Source: Rhizopus arrhizus (taxonomy: Eukaryota > Mucoromycota > Mucoromycetes > Mucorales > Rhizopodaceae). From it: a stretch of 64,000 bases of DNA. Location: assembly GCA_024220505.1 (NCBI GenBank), contig JAKZZE010000003.1, forward strand, positions 992,001-1,056,000. Direction: 5' to 3'. The notes beneath the pieces were generated by a model. It did not search any database, was not told the origin of the DNA, and saw only the letters and a list, made by a program, of their open reading frames with translations. Shown in pieces: positions 13,082 through 23,140 of the stretch (position 1 is its first letter; each line of letters begins with the position of its first letter). A program made the position numbers and the translations under genes.

Positions 13082-14420
13082 AGAAAGCCATGAATTATTT
13101 AATTCCTTTTGATTGTGTTTTTCGCATGACTATTTTATGATGCTAAATCGTAACCTTTTCTCTTTGATAAATAAAAGGAAATATTTATTACTTGAAATTT
13201 TTCTAACTTTCTATGTCTTGCTGATATGCATTGAATCAAATCTTTTTAAAAGGTACTACAGGTTATATTTAAGAAACAAGAAAGGCAGCAAATGCACATA
13301 GAGGGATTATGCAAGTGTAAAGCTCATATGGCGTTATTCATTTGTCTTTATAAATTTAATTTTTTTAATGAAAGTATTTATTACAATCATTATATGTACT
13401 GTGTATTTTGGGCAGTAAGCTTGTCTGATGTTTATTATTTCTCAATGATTTTCAGACTGTTCAAACAATTATAAAAGTCATAAAGTTAATAATACAGTTT
13501 GTAGGAAATTTGTTTTTTTCCCTTTTTGGGAATGAGTGCCATTCGTAATAAGGTTAATGTAACTACTAAACATTAGATATTTATAAACAAATGAACTAAA
13601 AGTCTATCTATCTATTTGCTTGCAGATTTAGTGTTTAACGACGATGGATCAGCACCCGGACCGGACAAAGCTTTCCCCATGGAGAAAGAGGAAGCGACGA
13701 GACAGTTTGTACCTTTTTTTTTTAGGATTGACTAAACCATTTGTGGAAATTTAAGCTTGGAAATAGTATTAAGAATGTCTGATTGTAAACAAGTTATGGT
13801 TGTAAGCAATAGTTACATTAACATAGAGCATATGAAAATCTTTATTTATTTGTTTGATGATATTATACAACAGATTTATTTGAATAGATTATACTTAGTA
13901 GAGTTAATATAAATTAAGAAAATGATAACAAATCATTATCAAATTATATCAATTAGGAGACTAGTTATTAAAATGATCAACCAAATGAAGAGTGATACAG
14001 ATAAAGTAGTACAAACATAAGTAAAATCAATGAGATGAATGATAAAGAGTATCACATCTACTCCATAAAAACATCTCAAGGGGTTTTGTTTGGCTCAGCC
14101 ACTGCTCAAGAGGTAAATCATACACTGTATAAACCAATCATTCTGTTGTTCCACTTCACACACCCCACAAATCTCAATTTTTGCTTGGTTTACCTTTTTT
14201 GCACTTTCTTGTCTACTTTCCTTACATAATATTACTTTCCCGAATTCTATTTTGTTCTTTTAAAATAACTTTTTTTTTTATTATTATTATTTTCTTTTTA
14301 TTTCTTATTACTATTTTTTCTCTTTATTATAAAAGAAACCGTGCTACTTTTTTTTTTTTTTATTTTTAAACAAAGAAAAAAGAAAAAGAAACTTTCTCTT
14401 CTTTACCTTCAGGGAAAGTT
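13082..14420. other. Intergenic DNA and leader of the histidine kinase gene
   Basis: No supported gene. A GC-richer patch at about 13640–13710 holds a 37-codon basic frame starting MDQHPDRTK that I cannot identify. A short frame starting at 14035 ends at a GTAAAT donor-like site and may be an upstream ORF in the kinase leader. It cannot be spliced in frame to the kinase start with the CAG acceptor at 14411. The last 200 nt before 14421 are T- and pyrimidine-rich. Confidence 0.45.
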
Positions 14421-16023
14421 ATGAAACGTTCTGCAACCGAAGATTTTTCAAAAAATAAGAAACTTTGTCTATTATCTACACCATCATTATCGCATAATCA
14501 TCAAATGAATAAAGAACTAGAAGAGATCGAGGGATTGATACTAAACCTCGATCAAAGAAATTACGATTATTGTCTTTCTTATAAACACCAAGAAAACAGT
14601 GTTACAATTAAAAGGATAAAAAATATAGCCGTACGGCAATTAAAATTAGAATCTGAAATATCAAGATACCAAACAATCACCAAACAATTGGAACAGCATC
14701 TTTTAAATGTCAATAATAACAAAAACCAACAACTTGAAAATAACAACAGAAGCATAAAAGATACGAGTAAAATTGTAAATACAAATGATATCATCCCTTC
14801 TCAAGTGCATTCCTTTAATGAAAATTCACCAATGATAATAAACGGTAAAAAAGTTAAAAAGACACCCAGAAAATACATTTTTCAATTATTAACAGCACCC
14901 AAAAAAGAAATAAACTCGCCATGTTTAAGTATATGTCATGATTGTGTTAGTCAAGCAGTTGATGTTGCTTTAGCTATAAATGATGGTCAATTAGATCAAC
15001 GTATTACGTGCAATCATCATTTGAATGCAAACAGTGGCATCATTAAGGACACGCATATCAATTCGTTAAAATATGCAATCAATTCAATGGCAGATCAATT
15101 ACAACTTGTTACAAAAAATGTATCCAAAGTGGCTCATGAAACAGCCATTGAAGGCAAGTTGGGTGTTCAGGCTGAATGTGACAAATCTACAAAAGGTGTC
15201 TGGCGCGATTTCATTTTGAATTTCAATCGTATGACACAAAACCATCTAGAACAAGTACGGGATATTTCTGATGTTTCTTCAGCTATTGCAAGAGGTGACC
15301 TCAGCAAGACAATGACTGTGCCTGCTCGAGGTGAAACTCTCTTGCTGAAGAATACGTTCAACACAATGGGTACACTCACAATTTTTTATTTGTAAAAAAT
15401 AATCAACTAAACAAGACTATTTTTTTAGTGAATCATCTAAACCTGTTTGCATCTGAAGTAACCCGTGTTGCTCATGAAGTAGGCACCGAAGGAAAACTTG
15501 GAGCTCAAGCCAAAGTAGCTGGAGTAAATGGCATTTGGAAAGAGTTAACAGATAACGTGAACACAATGGCAAATAATTTAACAAACCAAGTACGCGATAT
15601 TGCGCATGTTTCAAAGGCTGTAGCTCGAGGTGATTTGACAAAGAAAGTCAAGGTGGAAGTAGAAGGCGAGATGCTTGATTTAAAGAATACAATAAATACA
15701 ATGGTTGATCAGGTAAGAATATTTTTAGGCAAATCGACTTTTCATTTATTATATTAGCTTTCAATATTTGCTACAGAAGTAACAAGAGTATCCTTGGAGG
15801 TTGGTACAGAAGGAAAGTTAGGCGGTCAGGCAGTTGTGAAAGATGTGGGCGGAACATGGAAAGATTTGACAGATAATGTGAATATGATGGCATTGAAAAT
15901 TACCAGCCAAGTGCGTGATATTGCTGCAGTTGCAAAAGCTGTTGCAGAAGGAGATTTGTCGAAAAAAGTAACAGCCAACGCTCAAGGAGAAATTTTAGAG
16001 CTAAAAAACACAATGAATCAAAT

Positions 16024-16056
<33 letters not shown>

Positions 16057-19000
16057 AAAAAAGTGACCAAAATGACAATTTATAAAATTAGGTTGATCAA
16101 TTGACAAATTTCTCTGCAGAGGTGAGAAGGGTTTCGCTGGAAGTAGGCGTTGAAGGAAAATTGGGAGGCCAAGCTGTTGTCAAAGATGTTGGCGGAGCTT
16201 GGAAAAATTTAACAGATAATGTAAACACAATGGCTGCAAACCTTACAACTCAAGTCAGATCGATTGCAGAAGTAACTAAAGCTGTGGCGCTTGGTGATCT
16301 TTCTAAAAAGATTGATGTAGAAACACGCGGTGAAATACTTGATTTAAAAAATACAGTAAATAACATGGTGAGCCAGCTCCGCGTTTTTGCCGCTGAGGTT
16401 ACGCGTGTGGCTAAAGAGGTTGGCACGGAAGGCAAGCTTGGTGGACAGGCAAGCGTACCCAGCGTGGATGGTACATGGAAAGACTTGACAGATAATGTGA
16501 ATACCATGGCATCGAATCTTACAACCCAAGTGCGCTCCATCAAAGTTGTCACACAAGCTGTTGCTTTGGGCGATCTATCCAAAAAGATTGAAGTGGAGTC
16601 TGGAGGCGAAATCCTTGAGCTAAAAAACATTGTAAATAGTATGGTAGATCAGCTTCGAGTTTTTGCTTCAGAAGTCACTCGTGTTGCTCGTGAAGTAGGT
16701 ACGGATGGTAAACTTGGTGGTGAGGCTTTTGTACCAAACGTGAGTGGTACGTGGAAAGGATTGACGGATAATGTGAACACTATGGCCGCCAATCTGACTA
16801 CTCAAGTAAGATCCATTGCTGAAGTCACTAAAGCAGTAGCAAAAGGTGATCTGTCTAAAAAGATTCATGTGGAGACCCAAGGAGAGATACTTGATCTAAA
16901 AAACACAGTGAATAGCATGGTGGATCAATTGAATGTATTCGCTTCTGAAGTAACGCGTGTAGCAAAGGAAGTAGGCACCGAAGGCAAACTTGGCGGTCAA
17001 GCTTTAGTCCCCAATGTAGGCGGGACCTGGAAAGGACTTACCATTAATGTCAACCAGATGGCTGCTAATTTGACGGATCAAGTTCGCTCTATTGCCGAAG
17101 TAACAAAATCTGTAGCACTTGGCGATCTGTCCAAAAAAATCGAAGTTGAATCTGATGGCGAAATTCTTGAGCTTAAGAATGTAGTCAATAACATGGTTGA
17201 CCAATTGCGTGTATTTGCATCCGAAGTCACTCGCGTATCAAAGGAGGTTGGTACAGAAGGAAAATTGGGAGGACAAGCCAATGTACCTAACGTGGCTGGC
17301 ACATGGAAAGATCTTACGGACAACGTTAACATGATGGCTGCAAATTTAACAAGCCAGGTGCGTTCAATTGCTGAAGTTACTAAGGCCGTGGCTTTAGGTG
17401 ATCTGTCTAAAAAGATAGAGGTTGAATCAGATGGTGAAATTCTTGAATTAAAGAATGTTGTGAATAGCATGGTAGATCAATTGAATGTATTCGCATCTGA
17501 AGTAACACGTGTTGCTAAAGAGGTTGGCACTGAAGGCAAGCTAGGAGGCCAAGCTTTAGTCCCCAATGTAGGCGGGACCTGGAAAGGACTTACCATTAAT
17601 GTCAACCAGATGGCTGCTAATTTGACGGATCAAGTTCGCTCTATTGCCGAAGTAACAAAATCTGTAGCGCTTGGCGATCTGTCCAAAAAAATCGAAGTTG
17701 AATCTGATGGTGAAATTCTTGAGCTAAAGAATGTTGTGAATGCGATGGTGGATCAGCTTCGCGTCTTTGCATCTGAAGTAACTCGCGTAGCTAAAGAAGT
17801 AGGAACAGAAGGAAAGCTAGGTGGCCAAGCTGTTGTCAAAGATGTAGCCGGTACATGGAACGAACTGACGAAAAACGTTAATATTATGGCTGCCAATCTA
17901 ACTACACAAGTACGCTCGATTGCTGAAGTAACAAAGGCAGTGGCCAGAGGTGATCTCTCAAAGAAGATTGATGTAGAAACTAGTGGAGAAATACTTGATT
18001 TAAAAAATACAGTAAATAACATGGTAGATCAGCTACGGGTATTTGCATCTGAAGTCACTCGTGTAGCTCGTGAAGTAGGCACTGAAGGAAAGTTAGGCGG
18101 ACAAGCTACAATTGTTGGTGTTGATGGCACATGGAAAGATTTGACAGAGAATGTGAATCTGATGGCAAGTAATTTAACGGATCAGCTAAGATCCATCGCA
18201 GCAGTTTGTAAGGCAGTAGCCCAGGGAGATCTATCCAAGAAAATTGAGGTTGAAGTACATGGTGAGATTGCAGAGTTAAAGACGACGATTAACACTATGG
18301 TGGATCAGCTTAGTTCGTTTGCATCAGAAGTAACACGTGTCTGTATGGAAGTAGGTACGGAAGGAAAGCTTGGTGTACAAGCACAAGTAGATGACATTCA
18401 AGGCCTTTGGCGTGATATTACAAGTAATGTAAATACGATGGCTTCCAATTTAACTACACAAGTTCGTGCATTTGCTCAAATTTCTGCTGCTGCTACCGAA
18501 AATGATTTCTCAAGGCTGATTACGGTGGAAGCTTCTGGAGAAATGGACTCGCTTAAAACTAAAATCAATCAAATGGTCAACTCTTTAAGAGATGCTATTC
18601 AAAAGAACAGACTAGCCAGAGAAGCTGCTGAGCTCGCCAATCGATCAAAGAGTGAATTTCTTGCTAATATGAGTCATGAAATCAGAACACCTATGAACGG
18701 TATTATCGGTATGACTTCTTTAACTTTGGAAACTGAACTCAATCGTCAACAAAGAGAAAATTTAACAATTGTATCCAGCCTTGCCAATAGCTTACTTAGT
18801 ATCATTGACGACATTCTTGATATTTCTAAAATTGAAGCTGGTCGTATGACTGTAGAAACAATACCATTTTCACTTCGCTCTGCCATTTTCAGCGTACTCA
18901 AAACACTTACTGTTAAGGCAAACCAGAAAAAATTGAACTTGGTTTATAGTGTCGATTCCGCTATTCCTGATCAACTTATTGGTGATCCACTTCGATTAAG

Positions 19001-20316
19001 ACAAGTTATTACAAATTTAATTGGCAATGCCGTTAAATTTACCACTAAAGGTGAAGTGTCTCTAGATGCATGTATTGTCAATATCGAAGGGGATAATGTT
19101 GTGTTGAAACTTTGCGTAAAAGATACTGGTATTGGTATTCAAGAAGATAAATTAAATGTGATTTTCGACACCTTTTGTCAAGCTGATGGTAGTACTACGT
19201 AAGTCATGTCACAACCGTAAACATGTTTATAAATTTCTAATATTAACTCCATATTAGTCGAGAATATGGTGGCACTGGTCTTGGTTTATCTATTTCAAAG
19301 AGCCTTGTTCAATTAATGGGTGGTGATCTATGGGTTGAATCAACTTACGGAGAAGGATCGCAGTTTTATTTTACACTAAAGTTCAAAAGCTATCCAGTAG
19401 AGCAGAAGGAAGTTTTTGAAAAAATGAAACGGTTCAAGAAAAGAAGTATTTTATTTCTCGATAGTATGGATGATCCTATGGATATTGTCTCCAAGATAGA
19501 ACAAATTGAACTTGTTCCTTATCGAATAACAGACATTTCAGAGCTAATGATTATGATGAATAATGACAAACAATTACCTATTTTTGATACTGTCATTGTT
19601 GATAACATGGACTATGCTGAAAAAATACGAGAAGCGGTTCATTTAAGATATACCCCTATTATCGTGATAGCACCAGGTATTCTTCGCCTAGATATGAAAT
19701 TGTGTATTGATCTAGGTATTACTGGATACATCAACTCATTAATGACCCTATCTGATTTTGCCTATACCTTGCTGCCTGCACTTGAAAGTCATGCTGCTTT
19801 GCCCAACGATTCGGCTATACCATTGCCACTTGAAATTTTATTGGCTGAAGATAATATTGTTAATCAAAAACTAGCTCTTCGTATTCTAGAGAAATTTGGA
19901 CATAATGTAGAAATTGTATCCAATGGTAGATTAGCTGTAGAGGCATTTGAAAGCAGAAGCTTCGATTTAATTTTGATGGACGTTCAGATGCCTGTTATGG
20001 GAGGATTTGAAGCAACACAAAAAATACGTGAAATAGAACATTTGTCAGGCGGAAAGTCCCATGTTCCTATTATTGCCTTGACTGCACATGCAATGATTGG
20101 TGATCGTGAAAAATGCTTGCAATCTGGCATGGTAAAAAGCAAAAACATTCATAGTTTATTGATAACTTATTCCTTTTTAAATAATAGGACGAATATGTAA
20201 CTAAGCCTTTAAGGTTTCCAGAGTTGATTGGTGCCATAAAAAAAATTGCACCTCAGTCAGTCAATACGATAATCACAAAGAGCAAAGGCACTAAAAAGAC
20301 ATTTGAATCTTTATAG
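14421..20316 (+). CDS. Group III hybrid histidine kinase with expanded HAMP array (Nik1/Os-1 type)
   Basis: Six exons (14421–15369, 15429–15712, 15758–16024, 16092–19198, 19258–20131, 20188–20316) encode 1,869 residues. This osmosensing kinase family autophosphorylates and passes phosphate to its own receiver, then to Ypd1. No membrane segment is seen, so it should be cytosolic as in other group III kinases. Residues 1–190 are low-complexity. Then come about 13 HAMP-like units of about 92 residues, each with GDLSKKI, a [12 protein letters not shown] motif, FASEVTRV and an EGKLGGQA linker. Known Nik1/Os-1 proteins have about six. The H-box [15 protein letters not shown] (His about 1362) follows, then N-box (NLIGNAVKF), G1 (DTGIGI) and G2 (GGTGLGLS). 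The receiver holds LILMDVQMP (Asp about 1777) and ends with the conserved DEYVTKPL, supplied by the last exon. Group III kinases are the usual targets of fludioxonil-type fungicides. Confidence 0.93.
16027..16054. repeat. A28 tract inside kinase intron 3
   Basis: A run of 28 A starts two bases after the exon end (donor GT followed directly by A). The intron is 16025–16091. The tract must be removed by splicing for the kinase to be read. Confidence 0.9.
16998..17709 (+). repeat. Homogenised HAMP units 7 and 9
   Basis: Two stretches inside the kinase, 552 nt (two HAMP units) apart, are almost identical in DNA. 16998–17116 matches 17550–17668 exactly, and the match continues after one substitution to about 17157/17709. 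Unit 8 between them and the other units differ at many silent sites. The pattern indicates recent duplication or gene conversion. Confidence 0.85.
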
Positions 20317-20694
20317 TAGTTTTTGGTCCGGTATCAAAATTTTTGATTTTGTAATATACAGTCATTGTAAATGAACTAATAAATGCTATTTTGAATAATT
20401 TTTTATACACTATGCTAGACTGTTCAATCAAGAGAAACATAAAAAAACAAAAACACAAAGCTTTATCAATCAAACTAAAGAAATAAGCTTGAACTTTATG
20501 TGAATAAAAGAAGCATATCTAGAATATCAAGATCTACGTGTCAATTAGTCTCTAAATCAAGTTGAAGTTTTTTTTTAGAGATTTATTGTTTCAATCCTCC
20601 TAATAAACCAAACCCCCCTTTATGAGAGCTATACAAATGAAACTCCTACAACTTAGCCCAGAGGGCAATGCTGACTTTTAATCTTTTTCTTATG
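20317..20694. other. 3' flank of the kinase gene
   Basis: AT-rich sequence with no gene, ending at the left arm of a long inverted repeat. Confidence 0.6.
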
Positions 20695-20862
20695 AAATTC
20701 ACATCAAACACAATTTCAAGTTTTTTTTTGTTTGTCATTAACGAAAGAGATATTAGCTAATAGATACCATGTGTGTTTTGTAACATTTAAATGGCATATA
20801 CTAGACGTGGGTATATTTTTTTTTCTTCACTCGCTCAGATCTTGTATCCTATTTCACAGAAT
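20695..20862 (+). repeat. Left arm of 168-bp inverted repeat
   Basis: Begins AAATTCACATCAAACAC and ends in CTATTTCACAGAAT. It pairs with 21783–21950 on the opposite strand. Confidence 0.95.
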
Positions 20863-21782
20863 TTCTCACTTTCAGACCATGGATTTTTTTTTGGGTATAA
20901 ATCAAACATTTGTTAAATGATGGCATAAAAGGATAAAAGATGTAATAGAAAATACTACTAATTTATCCATTTTCTTCGAAAGATTAATTTGTTCTCTCAG
21001 GTGCCTGTTAGCATCTTTCAGTCCGCTTTGGAAGCTGCTAGACAAAGATACGGGAGAGCTGTTGGCATATACTATAGTAACAAGTTTGAGGAGGATCTGG
21101 GGTCTTATTGTTATACAGAATAATCTTGGAATACCCCGTGTCCATAGTATTCTTACGACTTTACAGAATATCATAGCATTTACAATGATACAATTTGATA
21201 ATTAGTGATGGGGTCCGCTATCCTGTGCCTCTTCCGTTGATCTAAAAAAAAAAGCAATGATGAGATGCCTATATACAAAATGCAGACCAATAATCAGAGC
21301 CCTCAATTCAAATTTATGCCCTGTATTAAGTCTCGTACCCATATCAGCAATTGATGATTAGGGAAACAATGGCTAACATCTTGGAGGATAGCTTTGCAAT
21401 CCACGCGTAAAACTGTGTAAAAATTGTGAGATAAGAGGAAGATCAAGAGATTCTAGAGGAAGAGGGATATCAATATTATTTGAAAATTCTTCTTCACTGC
21501 AAATAGAACGATCTCAGTTTGAAGACTTTGAATAAGCAACAAGAGGAAACTGTGTCTGTGCCATTTGCAGAGAAAATGTGCATACATTTCATACTTGCTC
21601 TCGAGATATCCTTTTTTCTTTTTCAAGAAAATTAAATTGGATTGTCTTTTATTAGGTTATTTTTACAAGTTACCTTTGTGTACTAAGTCAGTACAAAAAG
21701 TTTATTCATTTTTTGATATCGTAAGTAGTGATAGTATAGATAATGCTTTATATCTTTAAGCATTACTGTACTTTTTTATGAT

Positions 21783-21950
21783 ATTCTGTGAAATAGGATA
21801 CAAGATCTGAGCGAGTGAAGAAAAAAAAATATACCCACGTCTAGTATATGCCATTTAAATGTTACAAAACACACATGGTATCTATTAGCTAATATCTCTT
21901 TCGTTAATGACAAACAAAAAAAAACTTGAAATTGTGTTTGATATGAATTT
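21783..21950 (-). repeat. Right arm of 168-bp inverted repeat
   Basis: Reverse complement of the left arm, with one difference near the outer end (CATATC for CACATC). The near identity implies a young duplication or recent homogenisation. Confidence 0.95.
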
Positions 21951-22003
21951 TACTACTTGGATGAAATTTGCACAATTTCCATAAAAGGAATTTTGGATAC
22001 CTA

Positions 22004-22019
22004 AAAGGGATCAAAATAC
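22004..22019 (+). repeat. Left target-site duplication of the LINE
   Basis: AAAGGGATCAAAATAC, repeated exactly at 27839–27854. A 16-bp direct repeat at both ends is the usual footprint of target-primed reverse transcription. Confidence 0.9.
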
Positions 22020-22220
22020 GATTAAACAAGTTTATTTATTTATTAAACCCAAGTGGGCACGTAGTATTTTTATACTAATTTTGCCCGGGTCAGTTCAAAG
22101 AGTGAAAGAAGTATCTAAAAACCCCTCTGGGATTGAGGGTAAAAAAGTTATAGTTTGAAGAAAGGGAACAGAGAAATGGATCTCAGAAAGAGAGGCTACT
22201 GAGAAAACAGTAAGTAAAGC
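22020..22220 (-). repeat. LINE 3' tail, minus-strand half
   Basis: Read on the minus strand, this 3' flank of the small ORF1-like gene aligns with the plus-strand tail at 27670–27838. Shared blocks include TTTTTTACCCT, GAGGGGTTTTTAGAT against AAGGGGTTTTTTAGAT, CCCGGGC against TCCGGGC, and TTTAATAAATAAA against TTTAATTGAATAAA. The two are clearly related but diverged. Confidence 0.75.
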
Positions 22221-23000
22221 TCATGTGTTTTTGACGGGAAAGAGCTCAGGAAAGTCGCCACGATCTATATATCCTTTGTTAGCGAAGAAATTGGCTACAG
22301 CCCGCTTGATAGGGCCTCTAAGGTGATCGAGAGCACGAAGGATACTACACAGAAACAGGCCACGTGCGACGCATGTCCTGTCCGCTTCGTCATAGTCGTC
22401 GTATTTAGGATCACGAAGGTTCGAGGGGTCTAAAGGATCATAATCATCTTGAACGGGGATCTCAAAGTTCTTTAATAGCGAACGGAGTTCAGTTTCGTAA
22501 TCATTATGAATTAGGAGGGCAACAAGGTCGCGGTCGGGGTAATGAATGTTGAGGATACGCCTGGTATTAATATTCAGTTGTCGTAGACGAGAGCGTATTT
22601 GACCTATAGGAAGGCGGCGGCGTATAGGCAGGTATAGGAATTTGTAGCCATGGTTGGTCGAGCGAACACTGAAGGTGCCAGCAGCAGCCATTTGACTAGG
22701 AAGGGGCGTGGAAGCTTTAAGCTTGGCAGCTTTCTGAGGGGGAGAAGAACCTAAATTGGAAGGCGGAGGACGTTTCTGAGGAGACTTGGGTTGCGATGAG
22801 GTTTCGGATGCCAGTGAGGGAGACGTAAGTGGAGGAGGTACCGGTGGAGAGGAGACCAAAGTGGAAGCGGGTTTCTTAGAAGCAACGGCGTTGGATGCAT
22901 GAGCTAATCGCTCAAGGAGGGAAGCGTTTTGTTGCTTGAGTCGGGTGATTTCAGCCTTAGCTGCAGCGAGTTCTGCTTGTAGCTGCTTTACAGTTGGCAT
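22221..23000 (-). CDS. Second ORF1-like protein of the LINE, antisense
   Basis: A 259-residue intronless frame. Residues 4–35 form a heptad-like coiled coil (QAELAAAKAEITRLKQQ). A Pro/Ser/Lys-rich linker spans about 40–105. The C-terminal domain (about 115–245) includes PIGQIRSRLRQL, IHYPDRDLVALLIHNDY and LRDPKYDDYD. By eye this domain is about half identical to the C-terminal domain of the plus-strand ORF1 at 23141, and the coiled coils match too. It lacks the N-terminal zinc ribbon of that protein. By analogy with LINE ORF1 proteins it should bind element RNA and assemble particles. It diverges head to head from ORF1 with 140 nt between the start codons. An independent host gene is unlikely, because it lies inside the target-site duplication. 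Confidence 0.75.
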   Translation of the reverse strand: MPTVKQLQAELAAAKAEITRLKQQNASLLERLAHASNAVASKKPASTLVSSPPVPPPLTSPSLASETSSQPKSPQKRPPPSNLGSSPPQKAAKLKASTPLPSQMAAAGTFSVRSTNHGYKFLYLPIRRRLPIGQIRSRLRQLNINTRRILNIHYPDRDLVALLIHNDYETELRSLLKNFEIPVQDDYDPLDPSNLRDPKYDDYDEADRTCVARGLFLCSILRALDHLRGPIKRAVANFFANKGYIDRGDFPELFPVKNT

Positions 23001-23140
23001 GGATCAAGTCTGTTGTTGTGGATAGCTTTCCAAATAAGGCAAGAATCTATGGAAAGTGATGGAAAGCGGAAAAAGAAAGGGAAAGCTCTTTCGCATATTT
23101 ATACGTTACACTAACCTCGACGAAAACAATTGCTTCAACT
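23001..23140. promoter_or_regulatory. Shared 5' centre between divergent LINE genes
   Basis: The 140 nt between the two start codons must hold the 5' leader, and probably the promoter, of both halves. A TATAAATA octamer sits on the minus strand at 23096–23103, 96 nt upstream of the minus-strand start. It resembles the boxes in front of host genes here. Promoter activity is inferred. Confidence 0.4.

Larger units (their letters stand above)
20695..21950. mobile_element. Unclassified 1.26-kb element with 168-bp inverted arms
   Basis: Left arm 20695–20862 and right arm 21783–21950 are inverted copies. By eye I find one mismatch in 168 positions, including matched T9/A9 tracts. The 920-bp core has only short frames and no recognisable transposase. 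It could be a non-autonomous DNA transposon with long terminal repeats (Mutator-like or foldback) or a local inverted duplication. I could not find a convincing target-site duplication outside the arms, so the mobile reading is inference. Its right end lies about 50 bp from the LINE insertion. Confidence 0.55.

Noticed and set aside
14035..14112. Upstream frame as the true first exon of the histidine kinase
   Set aside because: Splicing from its GTAAAT donor to the CAG before 14411 reads into a stop before the kinase frame. At most it is an upstream ORF.
16250..18022. Several open frames antisense to the HAMP array
   Set aside because: They repeat with the same period as the HAMP units and are mirror frames of a repetitive coding sequence.
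22221..23000. Antisense ORF1-like frame as an independent host gene
   Set aside because: It lies within the LINE's target-site duplication, matches the element's own ORF1, and is followed by a LINE-like 3' tail.
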